Origin: Propionibacteriaceae bacterium ZF39 | GTDB taxonomy: Bacteria; Actinomycetota; Actinomycetes; Propionibacteriales; Propionibacteriaceae | DNA: 64,000 nucleotides | Assembly: GCA_039565995.1 (NCBI GenBank) | Contig: CP154795.1 | Span: 2,976,001-3,040,000 of the forward strand | Reading direction: 5' to 3' | Shown here: positions 42,663-51,870 of the stretch, in pieces | Layout of the letters: each line of letters starts with the position of its first letter | Numbering within the stretch: position 1 is the first letter of the stretch | The notes under the pieces: model-generated | The model's database searches: none | What the model saw: only the letters and a program-made list of their open reading frames with translations | Told to the model about the DNA's origin: nothing | Program-made: the position numbers and the translations under genes

Positions 42663-43553
42663 TCAGAGGAGGCCCGAACGCCGCAGGCACGCGGCGAACG
42701 CGTCGGTCTGCTCGTCGGTGGCGCTGGGCAGCGGCGACCGCAGACCACCGACCGGGCGGCCCATCAGGCCCAGACCGGCCTTGACCAGGATGCAGCCCTG
42801 GGTCGCGAACACGCCGGTGAAAGTCGGCTCCAACCGGCGGTGCAGCGCCACCGCCTCCTCGACCCGGCCCTCGGAGAACGCGACCATCATCTGCTTGGCA
42901 GCACGCCCGCTGAAGTGGGTGGACGTGCCCACGAGCCCGACACCCCCGACCGACATGAGCGGCAGGGTGATGGCATCGTCGCCGGAATAATAGGCAAGGT
43001 CGGTCGCGGCCATGACCCGGCTGGACTCGACCAGATTGCCCTTGGCGTCCTTCACACCCGCGATGTTGGGGTGTTCGGCCAGCCTGATCAGGGTGTCCGT
43101 GGCGATCTCCACCCCGGAGCGGTGAGGGATGTCATAGAGCAGGATCGGCAGGTCGGTCGCGTCGGCCACCGCATTGAAGTGGGCGAGCAGACCCAACTGC
43201 GGCGGCTTGGAATAGTACGGCGTCACGACCAGCAGCCCGTGAGCCCCGGCCGCGGCTGCTTCGCGCGCGAGATGAATGGTGTGGTCGGTGGCGAACGTGC
43301 CGACACCGGCGAGGATCTGGGCCCGATCGCCGACGGCGTCGACCACCGCACGCAGCAGTTCGGTCTTCTCGGCATCGGTGGTCGTCGGGGACTCACCGGT
43401 CGTCCCCGAGATGACGAGGGCGTCGTTGTCCATCTCCTCGACAAGATAAGTAGCCAGCTCGGCGGCCGCATCGAGGTCGAGCGCACCGTCGGCTTTGAAC
43501 GGCGTCACCATGGCGGTCAGCAGGCGGCCGAAGGGCAGGGCAGGTCTCGACAT
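42663..43553 (-). CDS. dapA: 4-hydroxy-tetrahydrodipicolinate synthase
   Basis: 296 residues, TIM barrel. Condenses pyruvate with aspartate semialdehyde, the first step of the lysine/diaminopimelate branch. Motifs: GTTGESPTTT (about 50-60), the Tyr of LYDIPHRSG, and the Schiff-base lysine in GVKDAKGN (about 168). The ATG at 43553 has no obvious ribosome-binding site, so it may be leaderless. dapE, dapD and dapC lie 5-10 kb to the right, giving four genes of the pathway in one neighbourhood. Confidence 0.93.
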   Translation of the reverse strand: MSRPALPFGRLLTAMVTPFKADGALDLDAAAELATYLVEEMDNDALVISGTTGESPTTTDAEKTELLRAVVDAVGDRAQILAGVGTFATDHTIHLAREAAAAGAHGLLVVTPYYSKPPQLGLLAHFNAVADATDLPILLYDIPHRSGVEIATDTLIRLAEHPNIAGVKDAKGNLVESSRVMAATDLAYYSGDDAITLPLMSVGGVGLVGTSTHFSGRAAKQMMVAFSEGRVEEAVALHRRLEPTFTGVFATQGCILVKAGLGLMGRPVGGLRSPLPSATDEQTDAFAACLRRSGLL

Positions 43554-43742
43554 GGGAGAAATCGTACGCACCGAGGGCGTGTCCCGGCCAATCATGGGAT
43601 AACTGACGGCACGTCGGCCTCTTCACCGCAAGAATCACCTCAGGAACCGATTCCGACACGACTTCGCGCTGCGCTCCCTGAGCCCATAATCGTTGCCGCC
43701 TCCCTCGCCCACCGCCCGGCGCGGGCCGCTAGGCTGGCCCGC

Positions 43743-44408
43743 GTGAGCGCACAAGGTCAGGTCAATCCAGTCTCCGCCCCTGCTCCCTCCGGCGCGTCGA
43801 TGGCGTTCGCCGAGGGCTTTCGACCCCAGTCCGAGGCTGTGCAGGCGGCCCGCAGGGAAGCGGTTCCGCTCGGCGTGACCCCGGTGACCTCGGGTGTCGC
43901 CACTCTGCTCACCGTCGTGGCACGCATGATCCGCGCCGAGGCCGTGGTCGAGATCGGCACCGGTGCCGGAGTGTCCGGGCTCGCGCTGTTCGACGGGATG
44001 GATCCCGCCGGCGTGTTGACCAGCGTGGACACGGAACACGAGGACCAGGCCGCCGCCCGCCGCGCGTTCACCGGCGCACAGATTCCCACCCGGCGCTTCC
44101 GCCTCATCGCGGGCCAGGCTCTCGACGTGCTGCCCAAGCTGCGCGACGGTGCCTACGACCTCGTGCTGATCAACGGCGACCATCTCGAGTATGCGGAATA
44201 TGTCGCCCAGGCCCTCCGCCTCCTGCGCCACGGTGGTGTGGTCGTCCTCAACCATGCGTTGTGGTCCAACAAGATCGCGGACCCGGACAACCAGGAGGAC
44301 GAGACGATCGTCATCCGCGAGGCCCTCGCCGGCGTGCAGGAGATCGAGGACTTCACCGCGGCCCTGCTGCCCGTCGGCGACGGCGTGTTGCTGGCCGTCA
44401 AGGGCTGA
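43743..44408 (+). CDS. Class I SAM-dependent O-methyltransferase
   Basis: 221 residues, GTG 43743. Family-3 O-methyltransferase with the SAM-binding VEIGTGAGVSGLAL (about 64-77), acidic loop VDTEHED, and the metal-site LVLINGDHLEYAEYV segment where the usual catechol-type DADK is altered to GDH. Methylates an unknown hydroxyl group. Mycobacteria keep a homologue beside sigE (Rv1220c, from memory). Divergent from dapA; the following GNAT gene starts 1 nt after its stop. Confidence 0.85.
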   Translation: MSAQGQVNPVSAPAPSGASMAFAEGFRPQSEAVQAARREAVPLGVTPVTSGVATLLTVVARMIRAEAVVEIGTGAGVSGLALFDGMDPAGVLTSVDTEHEDQAAARRAFTGAQIPTRRFRLIAGQALDVLPKLRDGAYDLVLINGDHLEYAEYVAQALRLLRHGGVVVLNHALWSNKIADPDNQEDETIVIREALAGVQEIEDFTAALLPVGDGVLLAVKG

Positions 44409-44409
44409 G

Positions 44410-44961
44410 GTGGCGGCGGGTCCCGCTGCTCGCGTACGCCTGATCGAGCTCACCGACGCCGACGTCCTCGCCGAGCTCTATGCCACCAACCGCGAATTCC
44501 TCGCGCCCTGGGAGCCCCGTCGGGATGCGTCCTTCGCGACCCCGGAGGGCCAATCCATCGCGGTCCGGGGCCTGCTCCATTTCTATGAGCAGGGCTCCTG
44601 CTGGCCAGGCGTGATCCTCACCGACGACGATGCGATCGCAGGCCGGATCTCCCTGAACAACATCGCCCGCGGCGCAGGCCAATATGCGTCACTCGGCTAT
44701 TGGGTGGCCGAATCCCACAACGGCCGCGGCCTCGCGACCCAAGCGGTGGCAGCCATGCTGGACATCGCCTGGTCGCTCGGTCTTCATCGCGTCGAAGCCG
44801 GCACCCTCGTTGAGAACCAGGCATCGCAGCGCGTGCTGACCGCCAACGGGTTCACTCGCTTCGGGCTGGCCCCCGCCTATCTCCGGATCGACGACCGGTG
44901 GCAGGATCACATCCTCTTCCAGGTCCTCAACCCGGCAGACGCCCAGGTCAGTCGCGCGTGA
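44410..44961 (+). CDS. GNAT N-acetyltransferase, RimJ/RimL type
   Basis: 183 residues, GTG 44410 one nt after the O-methyltransferase stop. Acetyl-CoA fold with [21 protein letters not shown] (the R/Q-x-x-G-x-G/A loop, about 98-118), [11 protein letters not shown]-like strand and [17 protein letters not shown] (about 137-153), ending in LPRIDD/WQDH-type motif. Resembles ribosomal-protein alanine acetyltransferases; target unknown. Its last 14 bases overlap the 3' end of glgC on the other strand. Confidence 0.85.
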   Translation: MAAGPAARVRLIELTDADVLAELYATNREFLAPWEPRRDASFATPEGQSIAVRGLLHFYEQGSCWPGVILTDDDAIAGRISLNNIARGAGQYASLGYWVAESHNGRGLATQAVAAMLDIAWSLGLHRVEAGTLVENQASQRVLTANGFTRFGLAPAYLRIDDRWQDHILFQVLNPADAQVSRA

Positions 44962-46168
44962 CCCGCGTACCCTTCCCAACCACCGTGATGCCGCCGGCGG
45001 AGACAGTGAATCCGCGAGCGCGGTCCTGTTCCTTGTTGATGCCGACCTCGCAGCCGTCCTCGACCACCACGTTCTTGTCCAGGATCGCGTTGGTGATCTG
45101 AGCGTGGCGCCCGATGCGGACGTTGTCCATCACGACGGCGTGATCGACCTTGGCCCACTTGTCGACCCGCACGTTGGGTGACAGGACCGAGTTGTCGACG
45201 TCGCCGCCGGAGATGATGCAACCGCTGGAGACGATCGAGTCCTCGGCCGTGCCGCGCAGGACGAACTTCGCACCCGGTCGCTGGGGCTGATAGGTCCAGA
45301 TCGGCCAGCCCTGGTTGTAGAGCGAGAAGTTGGGCACGACAGACACCAGGTCCATGTGGGCCTCGTGATAGGCGTCGATCGTGCCGACGTCACGCCAGTA
45401 GTTCTTGTCCTTCTCGGTGGCGCCGGGCACGTTGTTGGTGGTGAAGTCGTGCACCTGGGCCTGCCCCTTGGCCACGAACCTCGGGATGATGTCGCCACCC
45501 ATGTCATGACGGGCGGTGGCGTCGGCGGCGTCGGCCTCGAGCGCCTCGACCAGGGCGGACCGGGTGAAGATGTAGTTGCCCATCGAGGCGAACGATTCAT
45601 CCGGGCTGTCCGCCAGGCCGGGCGGATCGGCCGGCTTCTCCAGGAAGTCGTTGATCTTGTAGTCGGCAGAGGCATCGATGATGCCGAACGCGCTCGCGTC
45701 CTTGCGGGGCACACGGATGCCGGCGACCGTGCACTCGAGGCCGGATTCGATGTGCTGGTTCAGCATCTGTTCGACATCCATCCGATAGATGTTGTCGGCG
45801 CCGAACACGACCACATAGTCCGGGTCTTCGTCCCGGATCAGGTTCATCGACTGATAGATGGCGTCGGCACTCCCCTGATACCACCGCGGACCGAGCCGCT
45901 GCTGGGCCGGGACCGGGGTCACATAGTTGCCGAGCATCGTCGACATGCGCCACGTCAGGGAGATGTGCTTGTCGAGTGAATGGGACTTGTATTGGGTCAG
46001 AACCGCGATCTGACGCATGTCGCTGTTGACCAGGTTGGACAACACGAAATCGATGAGGCGATAGGTTCCCCCGAACGGGACGGCCGGTTTGGCCCGGTCC
46101 CCGGTCAGCGGCATCAGCCGCTTCCCCTCGCCTCCAGCCAGAACAATGGACAGGACATTCGGTCGCAC
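44948..46168 (-). CDS. glgC: Glucose-1-phosphate adenylyltransferase
   Basis: About 406 residues. Makes ADP-glucose from ATP and glucose-1-phosphate for glycogen and related alpha-glucans. N-terminal nucleotidyltransferase with [32 protein letters not shown]-type segment, GSADAIYQ and the sugar-phosphate FLEKP; C-terminal left-handed beta-helix ([20 protein letters not shown]). GTG 46168 follows GGAG closely; GTG 46177 is an alternative. Divergent from glgA, sharing a 116-bp promoter region. Confidence 0.94.
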   Translation of the reverse strand: MRPNVLSIVLAGGEGKRLMPLTGDRAKPAVPFGGTYRLIDFVLSNLVNSDMRQIAVLTQYKSHSLDKHISLTWRMSTMLGNYVTPVPAQQRLGPRWYQGSADAIYQSMNLIRDEDPDYVVVFGADNIYRMDVEQMLNQHIESGLECTVAGIRVPRKDASAFGIIDASADYKINDFLEKPADPPGLADSPDESFASMGNYIFTRSALVEALEADAADATARHDMGGDIIPRFVAKGQAQVHDFTTNNVPGATEKDKNYWRDVGTIDAYHEAHMDLVSVVPNFSLYNQGWPIWTYQPQRPGAKFVLRGTAEDSIVSSGCIISGGDVDNSVLSPNVRVDKWAKVDHAVVMDNVRIGRHAQITNAILDKNVVVEDGCEVGINKEQDRARGFTVSAGGITVVGKGTRVTRD

Positions 46169-46284
46169 GATCTCCACCTCATCACCGCTCGCCGGGCTTC
46201 GCGACGATTCCACCCTAAACCCTCGCCAGCCGACGCGCAGAGGCCCCCTCACACCGGCCCCGAAGCTGTGACACGATCAGTTCC

Positions 46285-47469
46285 ATGAGCATGCGAATCT
46301 CCCTTCTGACCCGGGAATACCCGCCCAGCATCTATGGCGGAGCGGGGGTGCATGTGGCCCAACTCGTCCCCCAACTGCGCAAGCTGATCGAGGTCGACGT
46401 CCAGTGCATGGGCGAGCCGCGCGAGGGGGCGACCGCCCACGCCGAGAACTTCCCGTCCGGGGGCAACGCAGCGCTGCGCGTGTTCGGTGCGGACCTCGGG
46501 ATGGTCGCCGCGATCCCCGAGGTCGACCTGGTGCACGCCCATACGTGGTACGCCTGCCTGGGCGCCCATCTCACCGGTCTCTATCAGGACATCCCGAGTG
46601 TCGTGACGGCTCATTCGCTGGAGCCCGACCGCCCCTGGAAGGCCGAGCAGCTGGGCGGCGGCTATCGGTTGAGCTCCTGGGCCGAGAAGACCGCGTACGA
46701 AGGGGCCAGCGCCGTGATCGCGGTCAGCGAGGCGATGCGCCCGGCGATCCTGAATGCGTACCCGTCGCTCGACCCGAGCCGCATCCACGTCGTCAAGAAC
46801 GGCATCGACACCGACGAGTTCTACCCGGTGTCCGAGACCGATGTCGTCACGGGCCTGGGCGTCGATCTCGACAGGCCGATCGTGACCTTTGTCGGTCGCA
46901 TCACCCGCCAGAAGGGCCTGATCCACCTCGTCCGCGCCGCCGAGCAGTTCGATCCGGACACGCAGCTCGTGCTGCTGGCCGGCGCGCCGGATACGCCGGA
47001 GATCGCCGCCGAGTTCAATGAGGCCTTCGGCCACCTCAAGCAGACCCGGGGCGGGGTCATTTGGGTGCAGGAGATGCTGCCGCGCGCGAGCGTACGCCAG
47101 GTCCTCTCCCACACGACCGTCTTCGCGTGCCCATCGATCTATGAACCGCTCGGCATCGTGAATCTCGAGGCGATGGCCTGCGAGACTGCCGTCGTCGCCT
47201 CCGCAGTGGGCGGCATCCCCGAGGTCGTCGTCGACGGCACGACCGGCTCACTCGTGGCCTATGACCCGAAGCAGGCGGACGATCCCGCCTTCGTGTCGGC
47301 GTTCGAAACCGAGTTCGCCGCCCGCGTCAACGAGCTGACCCGCGATCGCGAGCGGGCCACGGCCTTCGGCAAGGCCGGTCGACAGCGCTGCATCGACGAG
47401 TTCTCGTGGGAGCTCATCGCCCGCCAGACCGTCGACGTCTATCGCTCTGCCATCGAGGTGCACGGCTGA
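46285..47469 (+). CDS. glgA: Glycogen synthase / alpha-maltose-1-phosphate synthase (GlgA/GlgM)
   Basis: 394 residues, GT4-type retaining glycosyltransferase with two Rossmann domains: N-terminal LLTREYPPSIYGGAGVHVAQL, AHTWYACL, VIAVSEAMR; C-terminal FVGRITRQKGLIHLVRA and the donor-binding CPSIYEPLGIVNLEAMAC (Glu-x7-Glu). In actinobacteria this short GT4 type uses ADP-glucose and may make maltose-1-phosphate (GlgM) rather than extend glycogen directly. ATG 46285 or 46291. A strong hairpin follows the stop. Confidence 0.92.
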   Translation: MSMRISLLTREYPPSIYGGAGVHVAQLVPQLRKLIEVDVQCMGEPREGATAHAENFPSGGNAALRVFGADLGMVAAIPEVDLVHAHTWYACLGAHLTGLYQDIPSVVTAHSLEPDRPWKAEQLGGGYRLSSWAEKTAYEGASAVIAVSEAMRPAILNAYPSLDPSRIHVVKNGIDTDEFYPVSETDVVTGLGVDLDRPIVTFVGRITRQKGLIHLVRAAEQFDPDTQLVLLAGAPDTPEIAAEFNEAFGHLKQTRGGVIWVQEMLPRASVRQVLSHTTVFACPSIYEPLGIVNLEAMACETAVVASAVGGIPEVVVDGTTGSLVAYDPKQADDPAFVSAFETEFAARVNELTRDRERATAFGKAGRQRCIDEFSWELIARQTVDVYRSAIEVHG

Positions 47470-47495
47470 CGCACCGCGCGATCACGTCACACGCA

Positions 47496-47530
47496 GAACG
47501 CGGGCCCCGGGGATTCCGGGACCCGCGTTC
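47496..47530. terminator. Bidirectional hairpin terminator between glgA and the DUF3117 gene
   Basis: A 15-bp inverted repeat with one mismatch (GAACGCGGG...CCGG against CCGGGACCCGCGTTC, loop GGATT) sits midway between two convergent stop codons. No T-tract; typical of high-GC terminators. Confidence 0.8.
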
Positions 47531-47549
47531 GACGTATGTGTCATGGGCG

Positions 47550-47717
47550 TCAGCCCACGACCTCCTTGAGCGCCGCAGCCAGCTCCGTCGCCTCATCGGC
47601 ATTCATTTCGACAACCAGACGGCCGCCGCCCTCGAGGGGAACCCGCATGACAATCCCGCGACCCTCCTTGGTGACCTCCATGGGGCCATCGCCCGTGCGC
47701 GGTTTCATTGCTGCCAT
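47550..47717 (-). CDS. DUF3117 small protein
   Basis: 55 residues, missed by length filters. Begins MAAMKPRTGDGPMEVTKEGR, continues with RGIVMRVPLEGGGRLVVEM, and ends ELAAALKEVVG, the highly conserved actinobacterial DUF3117 family (Rv1211 in M. tuberculosis, from memory). GAGG lies 8 nt upstream of the ATG. Function unknown. Neighbours glgA on one side and the DivIVA-like gene on the other, as in mycobacteria. Confidence 0.93.
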   Translation of the reverse strand: MAAMKPRTGDGPMEVTKEGRGIVMRVPLEGGGRLVVEMNADEATELAAALKEVVG

Positions 47718-47772
47718 CGCGTATCCTCATCTCTCCTTGGACCGGGAACCGATCCACCTGTAGCCGACTCCA

Positions 47773-48057
47773 TTATTCCGCATCGGGGGCAATGATGGGT
47801 GCGCTCCCCCGCTCCAACTGATCCAGCTGCCGCGCGATCCGGGCCATGAACTGGTCGACCTGCCCCTGGTCATAGCCCAGCGGAGCGATTCCGAACCGGA
47901 TCCCCGCGAGGTCCGCAGCCGTGATCGACCACTCGTCCGCGGGCGGCTGATAGACATCGCGCACCGGCTCCGCCTGCATCGCGCCGAAGCGCCCGACGGC
48001 CACCAGGGCGGCCAGGCCGAGGACGGCAACGGCGATGACCGCGATCACGATCTCCAT
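47773..48057 (-). CDS. DivIVA-domain membrane protein
   Basis: 94 residues. N-terminal membrane helix (MEIVIAVIAVAVLGLAALVAVG) and a short C-terminal DivIVA-type motif (IRFGIAPLGYDQGQVDQFMARIARQL, in part, about 55-80), the curvature or cell-division-linked helix. ATG 48057 chosen so the chain begins with the membrane helix; the longer frame to 48138 would overlap the LOG gene and looks non-conserved. Function unknown; probably polar or septal. Confidence 0.83.
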   Translation of the reverse strand: MEIVIAVIAVAVLGLAALVAVGRFGAMQAEPVRDVYQPPADEWSITAADLAGIRFGIAPLGYDQGQVDQFMARIARQLDQLERGSAPIIAPDAE

Positions 48058-48112
48058 GGCACTCCCGACTCGTGGTGGCTTCTGTTGTTTGGGGTTTCTT
48101 TTGCTTGGGCTT

Positions 48113-48901
48113 CTATTGTCCGTCGACCGCTTCGGCAACGTCCTCCGGGTCGGGATCCTTGGGCGTGTTGGACTCGATCATGATCCTGACCGCCTCGTCC
48201 ACGTCATCGGTCACGACCAGTCGATCGACGTCGTCGGCGGAGATGTAGCCCTCCGCGAGCGCACGATCGACGATCCAGTCCCGGAGTCCGCACCAGTAGT
48301 CCGAACCGAAGAGGACGACCGGGAAGTCGACCACCTTGCGCGTCTGGACGAGCGTCAGGGCTTCGAAGAGCTCGTCGAAGGTGCCGAAGCCGCCCGGCAG
48401 GACGATGAAGCCCTGGGAATATTTGAGGAACATCGTCTTGCGCGCGAAGAAGTAGCGGAAGTTGATGCCGAGCGTCACATAGTCATTGATGCCCGTCTCG
48501 AAGGGCAGCTCGATGCCGAGGCCCACCGACACTCCGCCGGCTTCGCAGGCGCCCTTGTTGGCGGCCTCCATGATGCCCGGCCCGCCACCGGTGACAACGG
48601 CGAACCGGGCTTCGGCCAGTCGGCGCCCGATCGCTTCCGCTGCGGCGTACATGGGGTGATCGGGGTCCGTTCGCGCCGAACCGAACACGCTCACGGCGGG
48701 CCCGAGCTCGGCGAGCGTGCCGAACCCCTCGACGAACTCCGCCTGGATCCGCAGCACGCGCCAGGGATCGGCGTGGACCCAGTCGGTCGGCCCGCGCGAC
48801 GCGAGCAGGCGCTGGTCGGCGGTGGTCGGGAGCACCATGTCGCGGGAACGGATCACCGGGCCCTGCTGACGGCGCTCGTAGCGTTGGATCTTCTTGCTCA
48901 C
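48113..48901 (-). CDS. LOG-family (TIGR00730) Rossmann-fold protein
   Basis: 262 residues, GTG start. Contains the LOG signatures VTGGGPGIMEAANKG (about 104-118) and PGGFGTFDELFE (about 168-179) with the catalytic Arg/Glu pair. Characterised members release adenine-type bases from cytokinin-like nucleoside monophosphates; in actinobacteria they are phosphoribohydrolases of uncertain role. Start lies 1 nt after the dapE stop, so the two are coupled. Confidence 0.9.
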   Translation of the reverse strand: MSKKIQRYERRQQGPVIRSRDMVLPTTADQRLLASRGPTDWVHADPWRVLRIQAEFVEGFGTLAELGPAVSVFGSARTDPDHPMYAAAEAIGRRLAEARFAVVTGGGPGIMEAANKGACEAGGVSVGLGIELPFETGINDYVTLGINFRYFFARKTMFLKYSQGFIVLPGGFGTFDELFEALTLVQTRKVVDFPVVLFGSDYWCGLRDWIVDRALAEGYISADDVDRLVVTDDVDEAVRIMIESNTPKDPDPEDVAEAVDGQ

Positions 48902-48902
48902 A

Positions 48903-50009
48903 TCAGGCTCCCGTCAGCCAGCGGATCAGCGCGTCGCGGCAGGCGTACACCTGCGACGCAGGACAGAACTCGTCATCGGCGTGCGCCTTGATCGGATCGC
49001 CGGGGCCGAAATTCACCGCGGGTACGCCGACGCTCGCGAACAGGGCCACATCGGTCCAACCGTGCTTGGGCTTCGGCTCCCCACCGACCGCGGCGATGAA
49101 GTCGGCCGCCGCCGGCTGGTCGAGACCTGGCCGGGCGCCGGCGGCCAGATCGGTCACCTCGAGTTCGAAGCCGGAGAAATAGTCCCGCACCCACGCAAGA
49201 GCTTCCTCGGCCGACTTGTCGGGGGCGAAGCGATAGTTGACCTCGACGGTGCAGCGATCGGGGATGACGTTGCCGGCGATGCCGCCGGTGATCTTCACGG
49301 CGTTGAGGCCCTCGTGATATTGCAGGCCGTCGACCCAGGGCTGGACCGGCTCGTACGCCTGCAGGCGGGCCAAGAAGTCGGCCGCATCGTGGATCGCGTT
49401 GTGGCCCATCCACGCGCGCGCCGAATGGGCCGCGCGGCCGGTGAACGTGGCCTGCACCCGCAGCGTGCCCTGGCAACCGCCCTCGATCCGGGCCGCAGTT
49501 GGCTCGCCGAGCACGGCGAAGTCGCCGGCGAGAAGCTCGGGCCGGGTCCGCGAGATCCGCAGCAGCCCATTTTTCTCCGCCTCGACCTCTTCGTTGTCAT
49601 AGAAGATCCAGGTCACGTCATGGCGCGGCTCGGTGAGGGCCGCCGCCGCAGCCAGCGCCACGGCGACACCGCCCTTCATGTCGCAGGTGCCGCGACCGAT
49701 GAGGATCGTGTCGTCCCCTTCCCCTTCGATCCGGCACGGCAGGTTCGGCTCGCTCGTCAACGGCACCGTGTCGGTGTGGCCCGCCACCACAACGCGCGAG
49801 GCGCGGCCCAGGTTGGTGCGGGCGACCAGGACGTTGCCGTCGCGGATGACCTCCAGGTGGGGATAGCCGCGGAGCGCTGTCTCGATCGCATCGGTGATCG
49901 GACCCTCGTTGCCCGACACCGACTCGATGTCGACCAGGTCCCGCAACAGCTCGACCACGTCGCCGTCGAGGTCGAGGAGGGGAACGACGGGTGGCACGGC
50001 ATCAGACAT
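48903..50009 (-). CDS. dapE: Succinyl-diaminopimelate desuccinylase
   Basis: 368 residues, M20 metallopeptidase fold. Removes the succinyl group in the lysine/diaminopimelate pathway. Zinc ligands and catalytic residues visible: His in VAGHTDTVP, Asp in GRGTCDMKGG, Glu pair in YDNEEVE, Glu in LGEPT and His in IKAHADDEF. Lid domain about 170-285. Divergent from dapD, 38 bp apart, sharing the promoter region. Confidence 0.93.
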   Translation of the reverse strand: MSDAVPPVVPLLDLDGDVVELLRDLVDIESVSGNEGPITDAIETALRGYPHLEVIRDGNVLVARTNLGRASRVVVAGHTDTVPLTSEPNLPCRIEGEGDDTILIGRGTCDMKGGVAVALAAAAALTEPRHDVTWIFYDNEEVEAEKNGLLRISRTRPELLAGDFAVLGEPTAARIEGGCQGTLRVQATFTGRAAHSARAWMGHNAIHDAADFLARLQAYEPVQPWVDGLQYHEGLNAVKITGGIAGNVIPDRCTVEVNYRFAPDKSAEEALAWVRDYFSGFELEVTDLAAGARPGLDQPAAADFIAAVGGEPKPKHGWTDVALFASVGVPAVNFGPGDPIKAHADDEFCPASQVYACRDALIRWLTGA

Positions 50010-50047
50010 GGGGCCAACCCTAGCGAGACGTCAGTAGGGTGGGCTCC

Positions 50048-50989
50048 ATGACTTCGCAGCATGACGCTTCGGCGCAGTACGCGTGGGGCTGGGGCCTGGT
50101 GTCCACCCACGACAACGGCCAGATCCTCGATACGTGGTTCCCCTCCCCCGCGCTGGGTCGCGCCGACGGCTCGACCGAGCCAGCCGAACTCGCCTCGGCC
50201 GCCGGCCGGGACGACGCCCGTGGGGTCACCACGAGCGTCCGCCTGGTCGAGATCGACCTGACCGCGCCGCCGGCCGACATGCCGGACGCCTATCTGCGCC
50301 TGCATGTGCTGAGCCACCGCCTGATGCGACCCAACACGATCAACCTCGACGGGCTCTTCGGCGTGCTCACCAATGTCGTCTGGACCTCCGCCGGCCCCTG
50401 CGCCATCGAGGATTTCGAGGCGACCCGCCTGAAGCTCCGGGCCCGCCAGGGCCACGTCACCGTGTTCAGCATCGACAAGTTCCCGCGCATGGTCGACTAC
50501 GTGATCCCGGCCGGTGTCCGCATCGGCGACGCCGACCGCATCCGCCTCGGCGCCCACCTGGCGACCGGCACCACGGTCATGCACGAGGGCTTCGTCAACT
50601 TCAACGCCGGCACCGTCGGCACCTCCATGGTCGAAGGCCGCATCTCCCAGGGTGTCGTCGTCGGTGACGGCTCCGACGTGGGCGGCGGCGCCTCCACCAT
50701 GGGCACTCTGTCCGGCGGTGGCACCGAGCGGGTCTCTATCGGCGAGCGCTGCCTCATCGGTGCCAACGCGGGCGTCGGCATCGCCCTCGGCGACGACTGC
50801 GTGGTCGAGGCCGGTCTCTACATCACCGCGGGCACCAAGATCAAGGTCGATGGCCAGGTCGTCCGCGCGGCCGAGCTGTCGGGCCAGAGCGGCCTGCTCT
50901 TCCTGCGCAACTCGCTGACCGGTGAAGTCGAGGTCCGTGGCCGCCAGGGCCGCACCGTCGAACTCAACGACGCCCTGCACTCCCACTGA
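50048..50989 (+). CDS. dapD: Tetrahydrodipicolinate N-succinyltransferase
   Basis: 313 residues. Transfers succinyl from succinyl-CoA to tetrahydrodipicolinate. N-terminal domain about 1-140, then left-handed beta-helix hexapeptide repeats ([41 protein letters not shown], in part; [20 protein letters not shown]). The long actinobacterial form of DapD. ATG 50048 chosen over GTG 50039. The next gene begins 8 nt after the stop. Confidence 0.94.
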   Translation: MTSQHDASAQYAWGWGLVSTHDNGQILDTWFPSPALGRADGSTEPAELASAAGRDDARGVTTSVRLVEIDLTAPPADMPDAYLRLHVLSHRLMRPNTINLDGLFGVLTNVVWTSAGPCAIEDFEATRLKLRARQGHVTVFSIDKFPRMVDYVIPAGVRIGDADRIRLGAHLATGTTVMHEGFVNFNAGTVGTSMVEGRISQGVVVGDGSDVGGGASTMGTLSGGGTERVSIGERCLIGANAGVGIALGDDCVVEAGLYITAGTKIKVDGQVVRAAELSGQSGLLFLRNSLTGEVEVRGRQGRTVELNDALHSH

Positions 50990-50997
50990 GGAGCCGG

Positions 50998-51870
50998 GTG
51001 AGCCGGGGAGACACTCCTGCATCGACGTCGAAGCGGCCGAGCCTCGTGCTCGGCTGCTTTGGCGTTGCTCTCGTCCTGATCATCACCGCAGGCGTGGTCG
51101 GGGTGGCGTGGCTGCGCCAGCAGCGCCAGATCGCTCCCCTGCCCTTCGAGACCCGATGTGTCGCGACCGGCCCCTCCGGGTCCGTGTCCCTGACCCTGGA
51201 CCAGTCGCGGTGGACAGCGATCGTCGTCGGCATGGGCGTACGCCATCAGGTCGGGGTCCACGGTGCCACCATCGCGATGGCGACCGTCTATCAGGAGACG
51301 GGGATCCGCAACCTCGAGTACGGCGATCGGGATTCCCTCGGGCTGTTCCAGCAGCGGCCGTCACAGGACTGGGGTACGCCCGAGCAGATCATGGATCCCT
51401 GGTATTCGTCGGAGCAGTTCTATGAGGCGCTCGTCGAGGTGCCGGGGTGGAAGACCGGCGACGTCAATGACACCGCCCAGGCCGTGCAGCGCAGCGGTCA
51501 TCCGCAGGCCTATCGCAAGCACGAGCAGAATGCGCGTGTGCTGGCCGAGGCCTTCACCGGCGAGGCGATCGACGGGGTCTCGTGCTTCGACGAGCGCCGC
51601 GTGGCGGGTCGCCCGGCCGAACTCGGCGCCGAGATCACCCGCACCTTCGGCGATCCGGTCACGCAGGATGGCAGCCGCCTGGAAATCGTTCCCGGTGATG
51701 CGGCGCGGGCCCGCGCAGTCGCGGCGTACGCCATCGCGAACGCGGGCGAATTCGGCGTGACGTCGGTCGAGACCGGAGGCCGCACCTGGACGGCAAGCCA
51801 GACCGGCCTGCCGAGCTGGCAGGCCGGCGGCGACGTGCCCGAGGGCACGAGCGTGATTACGCTGCGTTGA
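50998..51870 (+). CDS. Membrane-anchored extracytoplasmic protein, lysozyme-like motif
   Basis: 290 residues, GTG start with GAGGAG upstream. One N-terminal membrane helix (about 20-40), then an outer domain with the well-conserved stretch VYQETGIRNLEYGDRDSLG followed by LFQQRPSQDWGTPEQI (about 97-125). The Glu in QETG and the GLFQQR pattern resemble transglycosylase/lysozyme-like folds, but no clear active site is proven. Many actinobacterial genomes carry it, sometimes mislabelled as heavy-metal transporter. Its last 14 bases overlap the 3' end of dapC. Confidence 0.72.
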   Translation: MSRGDTPASTSKRPSLVLGCFGVALVLIITAGVVGVAWLRQQRQIAPLPFETRCVATGPSGSVSLTLDQSRWTAIVVGMGVRHQVGVHGATIAMATVYQETGIRNLEYGDRDSLGLFQQRPSQDWGTPEQIMDPWYSSEQFYEALVEVPGWKTGDVNDTAQAVQRSGHPQAYRKHEQNARVLAEAFTGEAIDGVSCFDERRVAGRPAELGAEITRTFGDPVTQDGSRLEIVPGDAARARAVAAYAIANAGEFGVTSVETGGRTWTASQTGLPSWQAGGDVPEGTSVITLR

